A stretch of 64,000 bases of DNA, taken from positions 48,894 to 112,893 of the forward strand of contig SIHQ01000017.1 of NCBI GenBank assembly GCA_004762125.1, read 5' to 3'. Shown piece by piece: positions 11,201-20,543 of the stretch. The notes beneath the pieces were generated by a model. It saw only the letters and a list, made by a program, of their open reading frames with translations. It made no database searches and had not been told where the DNA came from. The stretch comes from Oceanospirillales bacterium (lineage in GTDB: Bacteria > Pseudomonadota > Gammaproteobacteria > Pseudomonadales > Endozoicomonadaceae). Within the stretch, counting starts at the first letter, position 1. Each line of letters opens with the position of its first letter. Both the position numbers and the translations under genes were made by a program.

Positions 11201-13023
11201 TCATAACTGAGAACAAAGTCATGTATCCAGATTTTCTGACCGTCTGACTTTTTAATCAGATAGGGGTATTCAGCCAGTACTCTGAGCCCAAGGTTTTCAA
11301 TAATCGGAATCTGATCAGCCAACGGCAGTGGTTCGACATAATGATAAAGCTTGAAATGAATTTGCCCGGGCTTATCTTCCAGCGAGCGGTAAAAACCCAT
11401 GGACATGGTGCTTTTCTGATTGATCCGTTCAAAGTGCCTGACATCCACAACGGCCGCTTCTGGAGAAAATGTTTCCTGATAACCTGCAGAAAATCCCTGA
11501 AGGTACGTTCTAACCAAACGATTGCCTACCGCTTCGCCATTGGCATCCAGCAGTGCCTCCCTGACTTCGTCACGCCATGAACTGGAGACCTGAATTAGTT
11601 CGTCGTTGATTGCTTCAAGATCAAATTCACTGCGTCCACGCAACTTGAAAATAAAATGCACCCGAGCTAATACCGACTCGGAAAAATAAGTGGTAAATTC
11701 CGAGTCCACGGCTTTCAGACGTTCAAACAGAATCCTCCTCATCTTCACTCGCAATTCAGTGCTGTAAATATCTCTGGGAACGTAGAGCATCACAGAACAA
11801 AATGTACCGTACAGATCTTGCCGTATATAGAGCTTAATTTTCTTCCTTTCCTGAATTCGAAGAATCGACATCACCGTTTCAAACAGCTGATCTCGAGGCG
11901 TTTGAAACAGTTCATCTCTGGGATAGGTTTCCAGTATCTGCATCAGGTCTTTACCATGATGACTTCTGGAGTCAAGGCCTGTTCGTTCAATCAGCTCCTC
12001 AACCTTATGGTTGATGTAAGGTATTCGGAACGGACTCTGGCGATAAACAGGAGAGGTATAAAGCCCAACAATTCTTGCTTCGCCTATGACTTCTCCCTCG
12101 TCATTGAACCGACGCACAGAGATAAAATCCGGATAAGCCGGACGGTGGACACTGGAGCGAACTCCAGCTTTGGAAAACGTCAGCCAGTCTTTCTGCTCAA
12201 AAAAATCATTTTCAATAAAGGGTTCCAGATCCAGCTGACCGATCTCCCCCTGATGACTGGTTCGCATTAATCCCAATAAAGAGCTTGAAGGTCGAATAAT
12301 CTGTTTCCGCTCTTCTACTTCTACAACCTGAAGCTCTTCATAGCCGAGAAACGTAAAATTGTTATCCAGTAACCAGAGCAGAAATTCACGTACCTGCTCG
12401 GCCTGCCCACCGGTCATAGACTCTGCCAACACCTCTACTTTGCCGCAGATGGGACGATAATCTTCAACCACACGGCCGACATCCGCAAGAACGGCCGACA
12501 GTTGCTGCTGAATCCCTGCCAGCTCTTCCTGCTTTTCCTGTCTATCGATCTCTACATAGATGACCGCTTCCTGTCCCTGGGCTTCAGCATCACCACCAGA
12601 GAAAACCATATTAAAAGTTTGATCACGGGAGGAGTTGAGTACCGCATTACGAAGATGGTGAATCTCAAGGCCACACTCATTCAGCTTCATTCTCAGCGAG
12701 TCCACCAGGAAAGGCATATCCCTGTGAATGATTCGAATAATGGTATGAGTGGAATGCCAGCCGTGATGAGGGTAATCCGGATTCAGTACTTCCACGGCCG
12801 GCTGCCCTGGATTGTGGTGCTGAATAAACTTCCAGAAAGAAAGAGTCGCTCCCAACAGATCCCTGCGTTTACAGTGGCTCAGACCTTTTCGGGTATCCAT
12901 TGAGTAGTATTGACGAATAAACGCACTGAACATATCAGCCTGATAATCCGGAACCTGTGGCAACAGTTCCTCAATCAGCTTGTCCAGGAACTCCTCTTTC
13001 TCCTGGCTTTCATGCAAGACCAT
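8206..13023 (-). CDS. gdhB: NAD-specific glutamate dehydrogenase, large type
   Basis: Catabolic NAD-dependent oxidative deamination of glutamate to 2-oxoglutarate, of the about 180-kDa class known from Pseudomonas and Streptomyces. Signatures of the central catalytic domain include RGGLRWSDR, VPVGAKGGFVPKQ, DMAGDVFGNGML and NGGIGTYVKG. The long N-terminal part carries ACT-like regulatory regions of this class. I chose the ATG at 13021-13023 (MVLHESQEK; 1605 residues) because a clear GGAG site lies nine bases upstream. The frame continues to an ATG at 13110, which has no ribosome binding site and would add 29 residues. It is divergent from the moxR operon. Confidence 0.92.
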   Translation of the reverse strand: MVLHESQEKEEFLDKLIEELLPQVPDYQADMFSAFIRQYYSMDTRKGLSHCKRRDLLGATLSFWKFIQHHNPGQPAVEVLNPDYPHHGWHSTHTIIRIIHRDMPFLVDSLRMKLNECGLEIHHLRNAVLNSSRDQTFNMVFSGGDAEAQGQEAVIYVEIDRQEKQEELAGIQQQLSAVLADVGRVVEDYRPICGKVEVLAESMTGGQAEQVREFLLWLLDNNFTFLGYEELQVVEVEERKQIIRPSSSLLGLMRTSHQGEIGQLDLEPFIENDFFEQKDWLTFSKAGVRSSVHRPAYPDFISVRRFNDEGEVIGEARIVGLYTSPVYRQSPFRIPYINHKVEELIERTGLDSRSHHGKDLMQILETYPRDELFQTPRDQLFETVMSILRIQERKKIKLYIRQDLYGTFCSVMLYVPRDIYSTELRVKMRRILFERLKAVDSEFTTYFSESVLARVHFIFKLRGRSEFDLEAINDELIQVSSSWRDEVREALLDANGEAVGNRLVRTYLQGFSAGYQETFSPEAAVVDVRHFERINQKSTMSMGFYRSLEDKPGQIHFKLYHYVEPLPLADQIPIIENLGLRVLAEYPYLIKKSDGQKIWIHDFVLSYDESRVVDIQKTGDIFQAAFEKIWFGEAENDRFNLLVLAAGMNWRQISMLRAYARYLKQIRMGFSQSYIAETLCNNIDIALRLVELFETRFDPTFSLSKTQRLGRQQQTQQAILEALDEVTVLSEDRIIRRFQSVITATLRTNFYQLADTGESKSYISYKLSPRDITDIPKPVPLYEIFVYSPKVEGVHLRGGKVARGGLRWSDRVEDFRTEVLGLVKAQQVKNAVIVPVGAKGGFVPKQLPVNGSRDEVMVEGIACYQTFIRALLDVTDNLVGTEVVHPESVIYYDEDDTYLVVAADKGTASFSDIANEISNEYDFWLGDAFASGGSAGYDHKKMGITAKGAWVSVQRHFRDRGINVQQDPLTAIAIGDMAGDVFGNGMLSTNTLQLVAAFNHIHIFVDPNPDSASSFQERQRLFNLPRSSWLDYDRSKISDGGGVFSRNAKAIAISQPMKERLGITASRLTPTELIRCLLRCQVDLIWNGGIGTYVKGVSESHADVGDKANDPLRINGCELKASVVGEGGNLGLSQLGRVEFALNGGAMNTDFIDNSGGVDCSDHEVNIKILLNDIIGAGDMTLKQRNELLESMTDEISDLVLSNNYRQTQALSLAESEAKYRIDEYRRFMEYLEREGRLDRAMEYLPDNETLSERTGSGQSLTRPELATLISYSKLDLKESLICSDVIDETYLSKELFTAFPKVLVEQFSDQVLEHRLKKDIVATQMANHMIDMMGITYALRVRQTTGASSPDIARAFIISRDVFNIDHYWEAIEKLDYILPGSLQQQMMVALIKLVRRASRWFIRLKRQELIAAETVAYFSPLIEEFTVNFHTYLSETEQQELNSKVDHMVNNGVPENLARIVCGQRYLLSALPVIEAAQETGQPIDQVARTYFSIGERLELNWYGLQLGNIDVVNHWQSLARDSIRDDLTWQQRALTIALLQSNSEKPLDQQLDDWLQEHQALVTRWQSMLAEIRNASSQEMAMFTVANRELMDLAQASRHSGV

Positions 13024-13418
13024 GGGAATTTCTCCAAAATGGCAGGGAAGGTGGAAACCTTCTTTAAAGATATCGACAAAAACCCCGGAGTGAAAAGAAC
13101 TTTGGTACATTTAGGTTTTGTGGAATGTTTGCAAAGAAGTCGTAAGAATTCTTTCATACTCCTTTCTGCCACTAGACCTGACTGATCTCTCTACCTATAT
13201 TACAATGCCGGTTTACCAAACCATGGGGTCTGATGTTTTTCAGATTCCTATTATTTTTTGAAATAACGGTCTTTTTGAAACGATCGTCTTTTTGAAAAGA
13301 TGACTAACACGTTCAACCCCGTGAATGATTCTCTGATGAGTGCTAACTTTTAATTCGGGTAGGACGACCCATTAAGAATCAACTCGAAATTGTGAAGCCA
13401 TTTGGGACTCAGGATTCT
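13024..13418. promoter_or_regulatory. divergent control region between gdhB and the moxR/bat operon
   Basis: About 395 bases without a supported gene. It includes three closely spaced copies of TTTTTGAAA (about 13254-13302), the last two inside near-identical GTCTTTTTGAAA steps. These could be regulator sites or simple repeat slippage. CAGGATT at 13410-13416 supports the moxR start at 13419. Confidence 0.4.
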
Positions 13419-14381
13419 ATGTCTAATATTTCTGTAGTGAACGAACTCCGACAATACCTTCGTGGTTGCATCATCGGTCAGGAACCGCTGGTTGACCGGC
13501 TATTGATTGCCTTATTGGCCGACGGTCACCTCCTCGTGGAAGGTGCTCCTGGTTTGGCCAAAACCAGAGCGGTAAAAGCATTAGCCGATGGTCTTGAGGC
13601 CGGTTTCCACCGTATTCAGTTCACTCCCGACCTGTTGCCTGCTGACGTCACCGGTACTGATATATACAGCCCGGAAGATGCCAGCTTTCGCTTCCAGCCC
13701 GGCCCTATTTTTCAAAACCTGGTACTGGCTGACGAGATCAACCGATCTCCAGCCAAGGTTCAATCTGCGCTGTTGGAAGCCATGGGCGAAAGGCAGGTCA
13801 GTATTGGTCGCAAAACCTACCCTCTGCCTCGAGTGTTCATGGTGATGGCCACTCAGAACCCTATTGAGCAGGAGGGTACCTACCCTCTACCGGAAGCACA
13901 GCTTGATCGTTTCCTGATGCATGTCCGTGTTTCCTATCCGGATGTTGAAGCTGAACGAGCTATTCTCCGTCTTGCCCGTGGTGAAGCCATGAAACAGTCA
14001 GCGGTGAAGCCTGCTCAACTTCTGACTCAGGCAAATGTACTGTCAGCCCGTCAGGAAGTACTGGCCATACATATGGAACCAGTGGTTGAGGAATATATTG
14101 TTCAGCTGATCAATGCCTCTCGACATCCTGCTCTTTATAATGATCGTCTTGCCACCTGGCTGGATTTCGGTGCCAGCCCTCGAGGCACCATTGCTTTGGA
14201 CCGCTGTTCCAGAGCCCACGCCTGGTTGAATGGCCGAGACTTTGTGAGTCCGGATGATGTTCAGGCTATTGCCCATGATGTTTTAAGACACCGCTTACTG
14301 CTGACTTTTGAAGCAGAAGCAGAGGGAAAGGATGCTGACCAGATCATTGATCAGCTAATCAATCTGGTACCCGTTGCCTGA
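13419..14381 (+). CDS. MoxR-family AAA+ ATPase
   Basis: A chaperone-like ATPase that works with the von Willebrand factor A (VWA) proteins encoded behind it. Walker A is GAPGLAKT (residues 42-49), Walker B is VLADEINRSPAK, and sensor 1 is in MVMATQNPIEQEGTYPLPEAQLDRF, the MoxR hallmark. I chose the ATG at 13419 with AGGA just upstream. An in-frame GTG at 13392 lacks a good site. 320 residues, usual for the family. It is the first gene of a tightly packed operon with DUF58, DUF4381, BatA, BatB-C and BatD. Confidence 0.92.
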   Translation: MSNISVVNELRQYLRGCIIGQEPLVDRLLIALLADGHLLVEGAPGLAKTRAVKALADGLEAGFHRIQFTPDLLPADVTGTDIYSPEDASFRFQPGPIFQNLVLADEINRSPAKVQSALLEAMGERQVSIGRKTYPLPRVFMVMATQNPIEQEGTYPLPEAQLDRFLMHVRVSYPDVEAERAILRLARGEAMKQSAVKPAQLLTQANVLSARQEVLAIHMEPVVEEYIVQLINASRHPALYNDRLATWLDFGASPRGTIALDRCSRAHAWLNGRDFVSPDDVQAIAHDVLRHRLLLTFEAEAEGKDADQIIDQLINLVPVA

Positions 14382-14392
14382 GTGATGCCGGT

Positions 14393-15319
14393 ATGAGTGG
14401 AGCCTACACAACATTGAAAGAGCTGGTTAATCTGCGTTTTGTCGTCAGAGATCTAGCTCTGTTCAATCATAAAAATGCCCGAAGTCTGTTGGCCGGAACC
14501 GGCCACTCTCCTTTCAAAGGTCGAGGTATCGACTTTGAAGAGGTTCGCGCCTACCAGCACGGTGACGATATTCGTTCCATCGACTGGCGAGTCACTGCCA
14601 GACGAATGAAACCACACACCAAACTGTTTCGGGAAGAGCGTGAACGGCCGGTCATGCTGCTGCTTGATCAGAGTTCATCGCTGTTCTTTGGCAGTCGACT
14701 CAACTTCAAATCAGTCACGGTTGCTGAAGTTGGAGCTATGATCGCCTGGGCAACACTGCAAAACAATGACCGTATTGGCGGCCTGATTTTCAGTCAGAAT
14801 ACCATCAGTGAAGTACGCCCCAAGCGTTCCAAAAAGACATTACTTCACCTGCTCAATCAACTGGAACAGCACAATCAAAACCTGAAACCTAATAATCCTC
14901 CTGGTTCTCTGGATGAGAATTACCTGTGCAAATCACTGAGACATGCCCGTCGGGTCTGCCACCCGGGCACCAGTCTGTTTATCATCAGTGATTTCAGCCA
15001 GATGAATGACGAGGCCTTTCGCCATATTTCGCGACTGAGCCAAAAATGTGAGCTGGTCGCTGTTCATGTTTCCGATCCCCTAGAAGCTGAGCTGCCCAGA
15101 CCTGGTCGCTATGACATTACCAACGGAATGCATCGTAAGACCATCGACACTCATTCACGTCATGCCCGACAGAGATACCATCAGGATTTTCAGGACAATC
15201 TCGACGCATTAAAACAACAATTTACAGGCCTAAGAGTGCCCTTTATTGAGCTTTCAGCAGATAAAAATACCGCAGAACAAATGAAAACCTCCTTTGCCGT
15301 CAGGAGGAAATCGACCTGA
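14393..15319 (+). CDS. DUF58 domain protein of the MoxR/Bat operon
   Basis: 308 residues. The DUF58 core is clear: GRGIDFEEVRAYQHGDDIRSIDWRVTARR, followed by FREERERPVMLLLDQSSSLFFGS, which is a VWA-like strand with a DxSxS-type motif. Such proteins are always found with MoxR ATPases and are thought to be assembly partners or clients. The gene starts 11 bases after moxR, and its stop TGA overlaps the next start (TGATG). Confidence 0.9.
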   Translation: MSGAYTTLKELVNLRFVVRDLALFNHKNARSLLAGTGHSPFKGRGIDFEEVRAYQHGDDIRSIDWRVTARRMKPHTKLFREERERPVMLLLDQSSSLFFGSRLNFKSVTVAEVGAMIAWATLQNNDRIGGLIFSQNTISEVRPKRSKKTLLHLLNQLEQHNQNLKPNNPPGSLDENYLCKSLRHARRVCHPGTSLFIISDFSQMNDEAFRHISRLSQKCELVAVHVSDPLEAELPRPGRYDITNGMHRKTIDTHSRHARQRYHQDFQDNLDALKQQFTGLRVPFIELSADKNTAEQMKTSFAVRRKST

Positions 15320-15801
15320 TGAGCATGAATTCTGGCAACCCTCTGGATCAACTACGCCCAAATCATCTACCGGATCCAGTCAATTTCTGGCCACTGGCAC
15401 CTGGTTGGTGGATTTCAGCCCTGCTACTGATCACTCTTCTTACGACTGTAACTATCTGGACAATACGCTACGTCAGGCGTACCCGTTATCGTCGACAAGC
15501 CAGACGAACCGCTATCAGTCTGTTTGAGCAGTTCCAGCAACATAATAACTGCCTGCAATACGCCAACGACTGTAATCGGCTGCTAAAGCAAACAGCGCTT
15601 CGTGCCTTTCCGGCTGAGCAGGTGGCTCGTTTGCATGGTAAACAATGGCTTGAGTTTCTCGCAGACAGTGCCCACCTTCCGGAATTTACCGGACAGGCTG
15701 GTGATGCTCTTGGAGACCAACGATATCGTCAACAACCTTCGGTCGATGTTGCTCAACTGCACAGTCTGACCCTTAGCTGGATCAGGAAACATCATGTTTG
15801 A
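15319..15801 (+). CDS. DUF4381 membrane protein of the Bat operon
   Basis: 160 residues with one membrane span near residues 30-52 (WWISALLLITLLTTVTIW), a basic stretch after it (RRTRYRRQARR) and a cytoplasmic helical part with LHGKQWLEFLAD. This fits DUF4381, the small membrane protein between DUF58 and BatA in many gammaproteobacteria. The start overlaps the DUF58 stop by one base, with AGGAGG 11 bases upstream. The 3' end overlaps batA by 8 bases, so translation is probably coupled. Confidence 0.85.
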   Translation: MSMNSGNPLDQLRPNHLPDPVNFWPLAPGWWISALLLITLLTTVTIWTIRYVRRTRYRRQARRTAISLFEQFQQHNNCLQYANDCNRLLKQTALRAFPAEQVARLHGKQWLEFLADSAHLPEFTGQAGDALGDQRYRQQPSVDVAQLHSLTLSWIRKHHV

Positions 15802-16825
15802 GTTGCAATGGCCCTGGGTTTTTCTGGCCCTGCCCCTACCCTGGTTGGTCTACCGATTGGCAACACCCGTTGCCCGTTCCGGTGGTGCAGCTCTGCAGGT
15901 TCCTTTTTATCGTGAACTTTCAACAGCGGCAGAGAGAACCGGCAATGATCAATTGCAGGAAAAACGACAATGGAAGTCAATTTTACCACTACTGATCTGG
16001 CTTTCCCTTTTATTGGCAGCAGCCCGTCCAAGTTGGTTGGGTGAACCTGTTCAAGTAGCAGGTACCGGTCGTGATTTTATGATGGCCATCGATTTGTCCG
16101 GCAGTATGGCAATAGACGATTTAAAACTAGATGGTGTTGCGGTTGATCGACTGACTGCTGCCAAAGATATTCTCAAAGAATTTATTGAACGCCGTCGTGG
16201 TGATCGACTGGGTTTAATTCTCTTTGGCAGCAATGCCTATCTTCAGGCACCACTCACCTTCGATCTGACGACCGTCAGTACCCTGATGGGTGAAGCTGAA
16301 ATTGGCATGGCAGGCAAACTAACGGCCATTGGTGATGCTCTTGGTCTCGCCGTGAAAAATCTACGTCAGCGACCACAAGAAAACCGTGTTCTGGTCCTGA
16401 TGACTGATGGTACCAACACGGCCAGCACCGAGCCTCTACAAGTAGCAAAACTGGCCGCTGATGAACATATTCGAATCTACACCATTGGTCTGGGCGCAGA
16501 CGAAATGCTCCAGCCTGGATTGTTTGGAGCACAACGAGTCAACCCATCTGCAGACCTGGATGAAAAGACTCTGAAACAGATCGCAGAAATGACCGGTGGA
16601 CAGTATTTCCGTGCCAAAGATACGAGCCAGCTGGAAAAAATCTACGGCTTGCTTGATCAACTGGAGCCTGCCGTTCAGGACGAAGAAAGCTACCGCCCCA
16701 GTAAAGCTTTGTTCTACTGGCCTTTGGGCATAGCCCTGATACTCAGCCTGATTTTGGCTTTGTTAAGAACACGATTAATGGATACTTTAAGGTATAAGCA
16801 CGGGCAGGGAGAGCACAAACTATGA
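15794..16825 (+). CDS. batA: BatA-like VWA-domain membrane protein
   Basis: 343 residues. An N-terminal membrane region (about 1-25 and 55-75) is followed by a VWA domain with an intact metal-ion-dependent adhesion site (MIDAS): DLSGSM at D100, a conserved Thr, and MTDGTN. A C-terminal membrane helix follows (FYWPLGIALILSLILALL). In Bacteroides, Bat proteins affect aerotolerance; in gammaproteobacteria they are inferred to act with MoxR at the envelope. The stop overlaps the next start (ATGA). Confidence 0.88.
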   Translation: MFELQWPWVFLALPLPWLVYRLATPVARSGGAALQVPFYRELSTAAERTGNDQLQEKRQWKSILPLLIWLSLLLAAARPSWLGEPVQVAGTGRDFMMAIDLSGSMAIDDLKLDGVAVDRLTAAKDILKEFIERRRGDRLGLILFGSNAYLQAPLTFDLTTVSTLMGEAEIGMAGKLTAIGDALGLAVKNLRQRPQENRVLVLMTDGTNTASTEPLQVAKLAADEHIRIYTIGLGADEMLQPGLFGAQRVNPSADLDEKTLKQIAEMTGGQYFRAKDTSQLEKIYGLLDQLEPAVQDEESYRPSKALFYWPLGIALILSLILALLRTRLMDTLRYKHGQGEHKL

Positions 16826-18744
16826 CTGAACTCCTGACCCAGTTTCACTTTCTCAGGCCATTCTGGTTATTGGCTCTGATCCCCTGCCTACTACTGCTTC
16901 TGTTGCTCTGGCAACAAAGAGAACGCCAAGGCAGTTGGAACAAAGTCATTGCACCCGAGTTGTTAAAACATCTAGTACAGGGCATTGCCCATAAGCCTTC
17001 ACGCTGGCCGTTACAAGTACTGGCTTGGGGCTGGTTGATTGCTGTATTGGCTATGGCTGGGCCGAGCTGGCAACAGATTCCTACACCCGTCAGTAAAAAC
17101 CAGCAGCCCTTGGTCGTGTTAGTGGACATGTCTTATAAAATGCTGGCCAAGGACGCGACCCCTAATCGTTTTACCCGAGTCCGTTATAAACTACTGGATT
17201 TGTTCAAGATCAGAAACGATGGTCTCACGGCATTAGTCGCTTATGCGGGTACAGCCCACACCATCGCCCCTCTGACCGATGACAGTAAAACTCTCGCCAG
17301 CCTGGTTCCCGCTATCAGCCCTCAAATCATGCCCGAACAGGGTGACAGCCCTCTGGCAGGCATTCGTCAGGCTATTGAGCTCCTGAAACAAGGAGCAGGT
17401 GGCAGTGGTGATATTCTACTGATTACAGACAGTATTCCTGCGCCCCAGTTAAAGACCATTAAAGAGCTATTGACTGAATCATCCGCCCGATTGTCCATCA
17501 TTGGTATTGGCAGTGACAGCGGTGCTCCTATCGCCCTGCCAAATGGTGGTTTCCTTAAGGACACCAGCGGTACCATCATCGTACCCCAGCGTGAACGCAG
17601 GCAGCTGATTGATCTGGCTAACAGTACTCGTGGTTACTATTACGACATATCCCTGAACGATGCTGACCTGAAAGCCGTTCTTCCCAAACCGGAACTCACC
17701 GACAGTACCATTGAAGTGGAAAGACACTTTGATCAGTGGAACGACGTTGGCTACTGGCTGGTATTACTTCTGTTACCTCTGGCTCTGTTTGGTTTCAGAA
17801 AAGGCGGGTTGATGCTGGCACTGGTGGTCATTCTGCCCTCGCCACAAGCTGAAGCTTTTGAATGGAACGACCTGTGGGAAAATGACAATCAGCAAGCTAT
17901 GGAAGCTCTCAACAGTCAGCGAGTGGACGAGGCTGCGAAACAGTTCGAGCGTAATGATTGGAAAGGTGAAGCTCTCTATCGCGCTGAAAAATACAAGGAA
18001 GCCGCGACTGAGTTTGCCAAATCCAACACGGCTTCAGGCTTTTACAATCAGGGCAATGCACTGGCAAAAGCCAATCAGCTGGACGATGCCTTGAAAGCCT
18101 ATGACAAAGCACTAAAGCTGAATCCTGAGATGGAAGATGCCAAAAGTAATAAAAAACTGTTGGAAGATCTGAAAAAACAGCAGGAAGAACAACAGAAAGA
18201 CAATCAGGATCAACAAGATAAGAACCAGCAAAACAAGGACGATCAGCAGCAAAAAGAAGATCAACAGAACAGCTCTGGTCAACAAGACAAAAATGATCAG
18301 GAACAGTCTGAGCAACAAGACAAAAATGATCAGGAACAGTCTGAGCAACAAGACAAAAATGATCAGGAACAGTCTGAGCAACAGTCCAAAGAAAATCAAT
18401 CGAGTAAAGATCAGAGCAATAACGAGCAGCAAGAACAGTCTCAACAAGATCAATCTGATGAGAATCAGGAGCAGAACAGCTCTAAACAGTCTTCAGCTGA
18501 CAATGAAAAGACCGAGCAGGAAAAACAAGACGCTCAGTCAAGCCAGCAGTCCGATGAAAACAAAGACAAGACTGAAGAACAACAATCAGCCGCTTCTGAT
18601 CCCGATCAGGAACAACCCATGAGTCCTGATCAGCAGGCCATTGAAAATATGTTAAAGAGTATTCCCGACAATCCGGGAGATTTCCTGAAAAGGAAATTCC
18701 AGTACCAGAGAGAACAAAGACAGCAACAGGAGAAAGCATGGTGA
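16822..18744 (+). CDS. BatB-BatC fusion: VWA domain, TPR and Gln/Asp-rich tail
   Basis: 640 residues. The order is two N-terminal membrane helices (about 12-30, 60-78), a VWA domain (about 90-290), a membrane helix (about 312-345), a TPR segment (SGFYNQGNALAKANQLDDALKAYDKALKLNPE) and a highly polar tail of Gln, Asp, Lys, Ser and Asn (about 455-610). BatB and BatC are separate in some species and fused here. The MIDAS is degenerate: the first motif reads DMSYKM, so the second Ser of DxSxS is Lys, while BatA next door is intact. The tail contains a perfect 11-residue tandem repeat. The gene overlaps batD by 7 bases. Confidence 0.85.
   Translation: MTELLTQFHFLRPFWLLALIPCLLLLLLLWQQRERQGSWNKVIAPELLKHLVQGIAHKPSRWPLQVLAWGWLIAVLAMAGPSWQQIPTPVSKNQQPLVVLVDMSYKMLAKDATPNRFTRVRYKLLDLFKIRNDGLTALVAYAGTAHTIAPLTDDSKTLASLVPAISPQIMPEQGDSPLAGIRQAIELLKQGAGGSGDILLITDSIPAPQLKTIKELLTESSARLSIIGIGSDSGAPIALPNGGFLKDTSGTIIVPQRERRQLIDLANSTRGYYYDISLNDADLKAVLPKPELTDSTIEVERHFDQWNDVGYWLVLLLLPLALFGFRKGGLMLALVVILPSPQAEAFEWNDLWENDNQQAMEALNSQRVDEAAKQFERNDWKGEALYRAEKYKEAATEFAKSNTASGFYNQGNALAKANQLDDALKAYDKALKLNPEMEDAKSNKKLLEDLKKQQEEQQKDNQDQQDKNQQNKDDQQQKEDQQNSSGQQDKNDQEQSEQQDKNDQEQSEQQDKNDQEQSEQQSKENQSSKDQSNNEQQEQSQQDQSDENQEQNSSKQSSADNEKTEQEKQDAQSSQQSDENKDKTEEQQSAASDPDQEQPMSPDQQAIENMLKSIPDNPGDFLKRKFQYQREQRQQQEKAW
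18280..18378 (+). repeat. 33-bp tandem repeat, three perfect copies, inside the BatB-BatC gene
   Basis: Copies at 18280-18312, 18313-18345 and 18346-18378 are identical base for base and encode QQDKNDQEQSE three times. Identity at synonymous positions shows recent expansion by slippage. The unit keeps the reading frame, so copy number can vary without breaking the protein. Confidence 0.95.
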
Positions 18745-20492
18745 GGTCAGTCAATCAGAGTTTCAAACCATTATTATTACTGATCTCGTTGACTGTTTTT
18801 TCACTGCAGTCATTAGCTTCTTATACTGCCTCGGTAAACAGAAACAGCATTGCCCAGTATGAAACCTTTGAACTGACACTACGAACCGACTCAGATACTT
18901 CTTCAGCCCCTGATCTGGATGGGCTGAACCAGGAGTTTGATGTTCTGGGTACACGACAGAATCGTCAGGTACGTATTATCAATGGTAAATCCGAATCATG
19001 GCGGGACTGGGTGGTTACTCTTTCTCCCAAGAAAGTTGGCAGATTGGTTATTCCGGAAATCCCACTAGGTGACCTGCAAAGCCAAGCAATTGCCATTCAG
19101 GTGTCGGCCGGTTCAACCAGTACAGACAATGCAGATAACGTTAGTCCGGTTTTCATTAAATCCTCGGTTAATAGCGAAGCTGTTTTCGTTCAACAGGAAA
19201 TCGTTCTGACATTACAGATATTTCATCGGGTTGAACTCTATGATGATCGTCGTTTAACACCTCTGAACATTGAGAATGCTCTTATTCAACAGTTGGGCGA
19301 AACCCGCAGTTACGACACAGTAATGAATGGTGTCCGCTTTGGAGTGATGGAACTAAGTTTCTCTATTCACCCTCAACAATCAGGTTTGCTGGAAATTCCA
19401 TCGCTGACTTTCTCTAGCTCCATGTCTGACCGTAGAAGCAACTTTGGCAGCTTCTTCTCAACGGGATCAGGCAAACCGGTTATTGCTCGCTCACCAGAAA
19501 TGGTTATTTCTGTTCAACCACAGCCGGCCACATACAGCGGCAATATTTGGTTACCCGCTAAGAACCTGACCCTTACTGACGGTTGGAGCAGCTCTCTTGA
19601 TGATATCAAGGTGGGAGATGCCATAACTCGAACCATTGTCATTCAAGCAGAAGGTCTGAGCAGTAATCAGTTACCTTCGATCAATATGCCCAAGCCTCAG
19701 GGAATCAATACTTATCCCGATCAGAGTGCAACAGACGACAGGGCATCGGATACCGGTATTGTTGGCTCCCGTATAGAAGCCATGGCTCTGGTTCCTACAA
19801 AGCCTGGCACCATTACTCTGCCGCCCATTCGCTATCGCTGGTTTGACACTCAGACCAACAGTGAACAGATTGCCGAGATTCCGGCAAAGACTCTTACCAT
19901 TAAACCATCAGACAAAGTAGAACCGGTCGTTGCTTCAATACCTGAACAACCTCAGGACATTGAATCGAAACCTTTGGAATGTCTCGATCCACAAATTATC
20001 CCGCCCAGTGACTCTGGTGATTACAAGCTCTGGCAGACAGTATCAGCAGCCCTCGGAGCTGGATGGTTATTAACTCTGATATGGCTGGGTCTAAAAAATA
20101 GAAAACGAAAAACATCTGGTGAATTACCATCAAGTGACGCATCCTCTTCATCATCAGAAAAAAGAACATTTGATGAGTTAAAGGCTGCATGCCAGAGTAA
20201 TAATTACTCCTTAGCCAGACAGTGTTTTATCACTTGGCGCCAGAGTGTCACAGGGATAAATCATTCAGTATTGGATCATTTCCTTAATGACATTGATGAT
20301 GAAAATCTGAGAACACTTTTCTCTCAAGCCGAAGCTGGCCAGTACTCCTCCGAAAAGAATGCAGTTGACTGTAAAGCACTATTAAAAGCAGTCACAAAGA
20401 TGAGGTCCAGAAGAGATGACCGAAAACAGGGGGAAAAAGACGGGAAACCAAATCCACTTTATCCTGGTAACCCAACCGGTTCCTCAAAATAA
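18738..20492 (+). CDS. batD: BatD-like protein
   Basis: 584 residues. A signal peptide (FKPLLLLISLTVFSLQSLAS) precedes repeated beta-sandwich domains typical of BatD: YETFELTLRTDSDTSSAPDLDGLNQEFDVLGTRQN, a second unit around QQEIVLTLQIFHRVELYDDRR, and a third near DIKVGDAITRTIVIQAEGL. A membrane helix lies near residues 435-452 (TVSAALGAGWLLTLIWLGL), with a cytoplasmic tail. The bulk would lie in the periplasm. Last gene of the MoxR/Bat operon, 51 bases from the convergent phosphatase gene. Confidence 0.87.
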   Translation: MVRSVNQSFKPLLLLISLTVFSLQSLASYTASVNRNSIAQYETFELTLRTDSDTSSAPDLDGLNQEFDVLGTRQNRQVRIINGKSESWRDWVVTLSPKKVGRLVIPEIPLGDLQSQAIAIQVSAGSTSTDNADNVSPVFIKSSVNSEAVFVQQEIVLTLQIFHRVELYDDRRLTPLNIENALIQQLGETRSYDTVMNGVRFGVMELSFSIHPQQSGLLEIPSLTFSSSMSDRRSNFGSFFSTGSGKPVIARSPEMVISVQPQPATYSGNIWLPAKNLTLTDGWSSSLDDIKVGDAITRTIVIQAEGLSSNQLPSINMPKPQGINTYPDQSATDDRASDTGIVGSRIEAMALVPTKPGTITLPPIRYRWFDTQTNSEQIAEIPAKTLTIKPSDKVEPVVASIPEQPQDIESKPLECLDPQIIPPSDSGDYKLWQTVSAALGAGWLLTLIWLGLKNRKRKTSGELPSSDASSSSSEKRTFDELKAACQSNNYSLARQCFITWRQSVTGINHSVLDHFLNDIDDENLRTLFSQAEAGQYSSEKNAVDCKALLKAVTKMRSRRDDRKQGEKDGKPNPLYPGNPTGSSK

Positions 20493-20501
20493 AGCCTGAA
20501 A

Positions 20502-20542
20502 CTGATGATGCCCAAAGAGTTTGAAGGTGAGGGTATCATCAG
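20502..20542. terminator. hairpin between batD and the convergent PP2C gene
   Basis: CTGATGAT and ATCATCAG pair over 8 bp, with CCC/GGG pairing inside the loop. There is no strong T-tract. It sits between two convergent stops, so it may serve both. Confidence 0.4.
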
Positions 20543-20543
20543 C

